Positions 62,349 through 64,000 of a stretch of 64,000 bases of DNA are shown piece by piece; positions within the stretch are counted from its first letter, which is position 1; each line of letters begins with the position of its first letter. Where the stretch lies: positions 124,001-188,000 of the forward strand of contig JAHJTV010000063.1 of assembly GCA_018829445.1 (NCBI GenBank). Reading direction: 5' to 3'. This DNA comes from a bacterium. Lineage in GTDB: Bacteria > SAR324 > XYD2-FULL-50-16. The notes beneath the pieces are model-generated. The model did no database searches, was not told the DNA's origin, and saw nothing but the letters and a program-made list of their open reading frames with translations. The position numbers and the translations under genes were made by a program.

Positions 62349-63590
62349 ATGCTAGCTTCATACGAAAATGGTACGGGTGACTTTGACAACTTCATGGTTT
62401 TCTCCGATAAATTTAAGCCTGAACAACCTTTAAAAGACGAAAATATGTGGGAAGTACTGATTGTCGATGACGAACAGGATGTTCACAAAATGACCAAGAT
62501 GGTCTTAAGAAATTATTCTTTTTTGGGGCAGAAAATAAATTTCCACAGCGCCTATTCGGCGCGAGAGGCAAAAGAGTTCCTAAGAAGCCATCAAAATATT
62601 GCGCTCGTCCTGTTGGATGTTGTTATGGAAGAAAGAAACGCCGGTCTAAAACTGGTTGAGTTCATACGACAGGACTTGGAAAACGAATCGATCAGGATTA
62701 TAATTCGGACCGGGCAACCGGGAGAAGCGCCCGAAGAAACCGTTATCCGTGACTACATTATCAATGATTATATAGAAAAGGGCGATATCACCACTCGTCG
62801 ACTTTACACAACCATCACGACGTCATTAAGGGGTTATAGAAACCTGATTGCGCTTCAGGACAGTATATATGAGCTGGAGCGGTTGTCATCCAGCCTGAGA
62901 ACAGCCTATACTCGTCTGGAAGCCCTGGATAAAGAAAAAGCAAAAATTATCCAGTTTCTCTATCATGAATTGCTAACCCCCTTGAACCATGTGGGCGCTT
63001 CCCAGGTATTCGATGTATCGGAGCTTTCCGAACAGAATCGGGCAATACTGGAAATGGTCAAAAAAGGATTCAACCGCCTGAATGCTCTAATCAAAGCCTT
63101 TCTCGATTACTTTGAGTTTATGGGCAGTAACTTGAATCTGAAACCGGAACCGATAATCATTGAAGATCACATTTCCCGTATTATAGAAGATTTAAAACCT
63201 AACGCCGACCGCAAAAAACTTATCATGGATTCAGATCTATCCCAGCAGGTATCCATTACAGCAGATCCCAACCTTTTTGATGTCGTGCTGCAAATTATTG
63301 TGGACAATGCCATCAATCATTCCGAAGAGAAGGGCAGAATATTGATCAAAACTCAAACAACCGCGGAGGGAGCTGTGCAACTTCTGATAGAAGACAATGG
63401 AACCGGGATTCCTAAGAAAAACCTGGAGAGAGTTTTTCAAGCCTATGACCTTGAGAATTATTACAGACGTGAAGGAGGATTTGGTCTTAATCTATCAAAA
63501 TCCAGATATATTATTGAATCCCATGGTGGCAAATTATGGGCAGAGAGTGATGGCTTGGATAAAGGAGCCAGGTTTATCATCGAGTTGTAA
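62349..63590 (+). CDS. receiver-first histidine kinase (REC-HisKA-HATPase)
   Basis: A soluble 413-residue protein in which a receiver domain (VLIVDDEQDVHKM, phosphoacceptor LVLLDVVMEERNAG) precedes a kinase core. After a short coiled linker (ELERLSSSLRTAYTRLEALDKEKAK) the H-box is YHELLTPLNHVG. The ATPase domain shows VDNAINHSEE, EDNGTGIP and GGFGLNLSKSRYI. The order is reversed from classic hybrid kinases and fits a phosphorelay node that receives phosphate or a signal before using its kinase. A family-3 binding protein follows 86 bases later and may belong to the same signalling unit. No clear ribosome site is seen. Confidence 0.87.
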   Translation: MLASYENGTGDFDNFMVFSDKFKPEQPLKDENMWEVLIVDDEQDVHKMTKMVLRNYSFLGQKINFHSAYSAREAKEFLRSHQNIALVLLDVVMEERNAGLKLVEFIRQDLENESIRIIIRTGQPGEAPEETVIRDYIINDYIEKGDITTRRLYTTITTSLRGYRNLIALQDSIYELERLSSSLRTAYTRLEALDKEKAKIIQFLYHELLTPLNHVGASQVFDVSELSEQNRAILEMVKKGFNRLNALIKAFLDYFEFMGSNLNLKPEPIIIEDHISRIIEDLKPNADRKKLIMDSDLSQQVSITADPNLFDVVLQIIVDNAINHSEEKGRILIKTQTTAEGAVQLLIEDNGTGIPKKNLERVFQAYDLENYYRREGGFGLNLSKSRYIIESHGGKLWAESDGLDKGARFIIEL

Positions 63591-63676
63591 GTTGGATTAC
63601 CAAAATCAGATCTATAATTTTCCCGCATTAAGACAGATAACGTGAGAACCATTCAGTCTTTTGGTGTCATATCTAT

Positions 63677-64000
63677 ATGAACAGGAATTGTTGCTTAATT
63701 TACTGCACGGTTTTAAGCTTCTTTCTGGCTTTTCCTACCTCTTCATTGGCCAAACCGCTAAAGGTTCAAATCAAGTTGTTGGAGCCATGGGGTTATTACT
63801 CTTCCATTAATCAAAACAGCAAAGAATTCACCGGAATCTGGATCGATATTATTAAATTATATGCAAAAAAAACGGGAATAGAATTCCAAATCAGCCTCGC
63901 CCCACAAGCAAGAGTCATTCAAAATCTGGAAAGCGGAAAAACGGATATGAGCTTTCTGGCAAAATCCGAAGAGGAGAATCCGAATCTTGTTTATGTCGCA
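63677..64000 (+). CDS. family-3 solute-binding protein, 3'-partial
   Basis: Not in the ORF track because the window ends first. The 108 visible codons encode a signal peptide (LIYCTVLSFFLAFPTSSLAKP) followed by the start of an amino-acid-type binding fold (VQIKLLEPWGYYSSI, FTGIWIDIIKLYAKKTGIEFQI, VIQNLESGKTDMSFLAKSEEE). This matches the SBP_bac_3 pattern in which GxxxDxxxxxAKKTG is typical. It may be a stand-alone periplasmic protein or the sensor part of a larger receptor; the C-terminal part is beyond the window. Confidence 0.75.
   Translation, partial: MNRNCCLIYCTVLSFFLAFPTSSLAKPLKVQIKLLEPWGYYSSINQNSKEFTGIWIDIIKLYAKKTGIEFQISLAPQARVIQNLESGKTDMSFLAKSEEENPNLVYVA

Overview
The window looks like chromosome from a Gram-negative, moderately AT-rich bacterium with an anaerobic or energy-limited lifestyle. 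Evidence for an outer membrane is LptB, a lipoprotein and two small beta-barrel-like proteins ending in Phe. Evidence for anaerobic metabolism is an HdrA flavoprotein followed by an MvhD-type subunit. The gene mix (HdrA/MvhD, many GAF/PAS kinases, a polyunsaturated-fatty-acid-type synthase, tandem CZB chemoreceptor) best fits a Desulfobacterota/'Deltaproteobacteria'-like or SAR324-like lineage. That placement is inferred from gene content, not from a marker phylogeny. I saw no rRNA, tRNA, CRISPR array, intact insertion sequence or prophage.

Layout. 0-4 kb: a small winged-helix protein, HdrA and MvhD (electron transfer), then a convergent membrane-anchored 5'-nucleotidase. 6-12 kb: one minus-strand operon for an Opp/Dpp/Nik-type ABC importer (two ATPases, binding protein, two permeases) with a SAM methyltransferase translationally coupled inside it. 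12.5-28 kb: a signalling block. It holds a chemoreceptor with two extracytoplasmic CZB domains, a NarL-type regulator next to a hybrid kinase carrying two different kinase modules, a beta-helix lipoprotein, and two tandem paralogous GAF-PAS-GAF-GAF kinases. 28-31 kb: an archaeal-type phosphoglycerate mutase relative, an NMN-adenylyltransferase-like protein and a TIM-barrel sugar isomerase. 31-33.6 kb: a decay zone with a broken binding protein and two separated pieces of AAA/DUF4143 ATPase genes around an apparently intact small outer-membrane protein.

34-43.5 kb is housekeeping and RNA biology: a GPH sugar symporter, a YbiT-like ABC-F protein with a degenerate second ATPase domain, a zinc-ribbon/RRM/DEAD-box run, a VapBC toxin-antitoxin pair, asparaginyl-tRNA synthetase and a phosphoesterase. 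43.8-48.2 kb holds LptB and a full-length SMC. 48.4-57.1 kb is the most unusual part: a 2.3-kilo-residue KS-CLF-AT-DH-DH synthase (PfaC-like with a built-in acyltransferase) overlapping a PfaD-like enoyl reductase, with no PfaA, acyl-carrier domain or phosphopantetheinyl transferase nearby. Convergent to it is a large metallo-beta-lactamase-fold protein with two C-terminal cyclic-nucleotide-binding domains. The window closes with a MATE exporter, a receiver-first histidine kinase and the start of a family-3 binding protein cut by the window edge.

The strongest leads are the detached PfaC/PfaD pair, the neighbouring cNMP/MBL protein, the importer operon with its embedded methyltransferase, and the double-kinase hybrid sensor. 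Several perfect inverted repeats sit between genes; a few look like terminators and others have no clear role. Family assignments come from motif recognition by eye; no database search was run.
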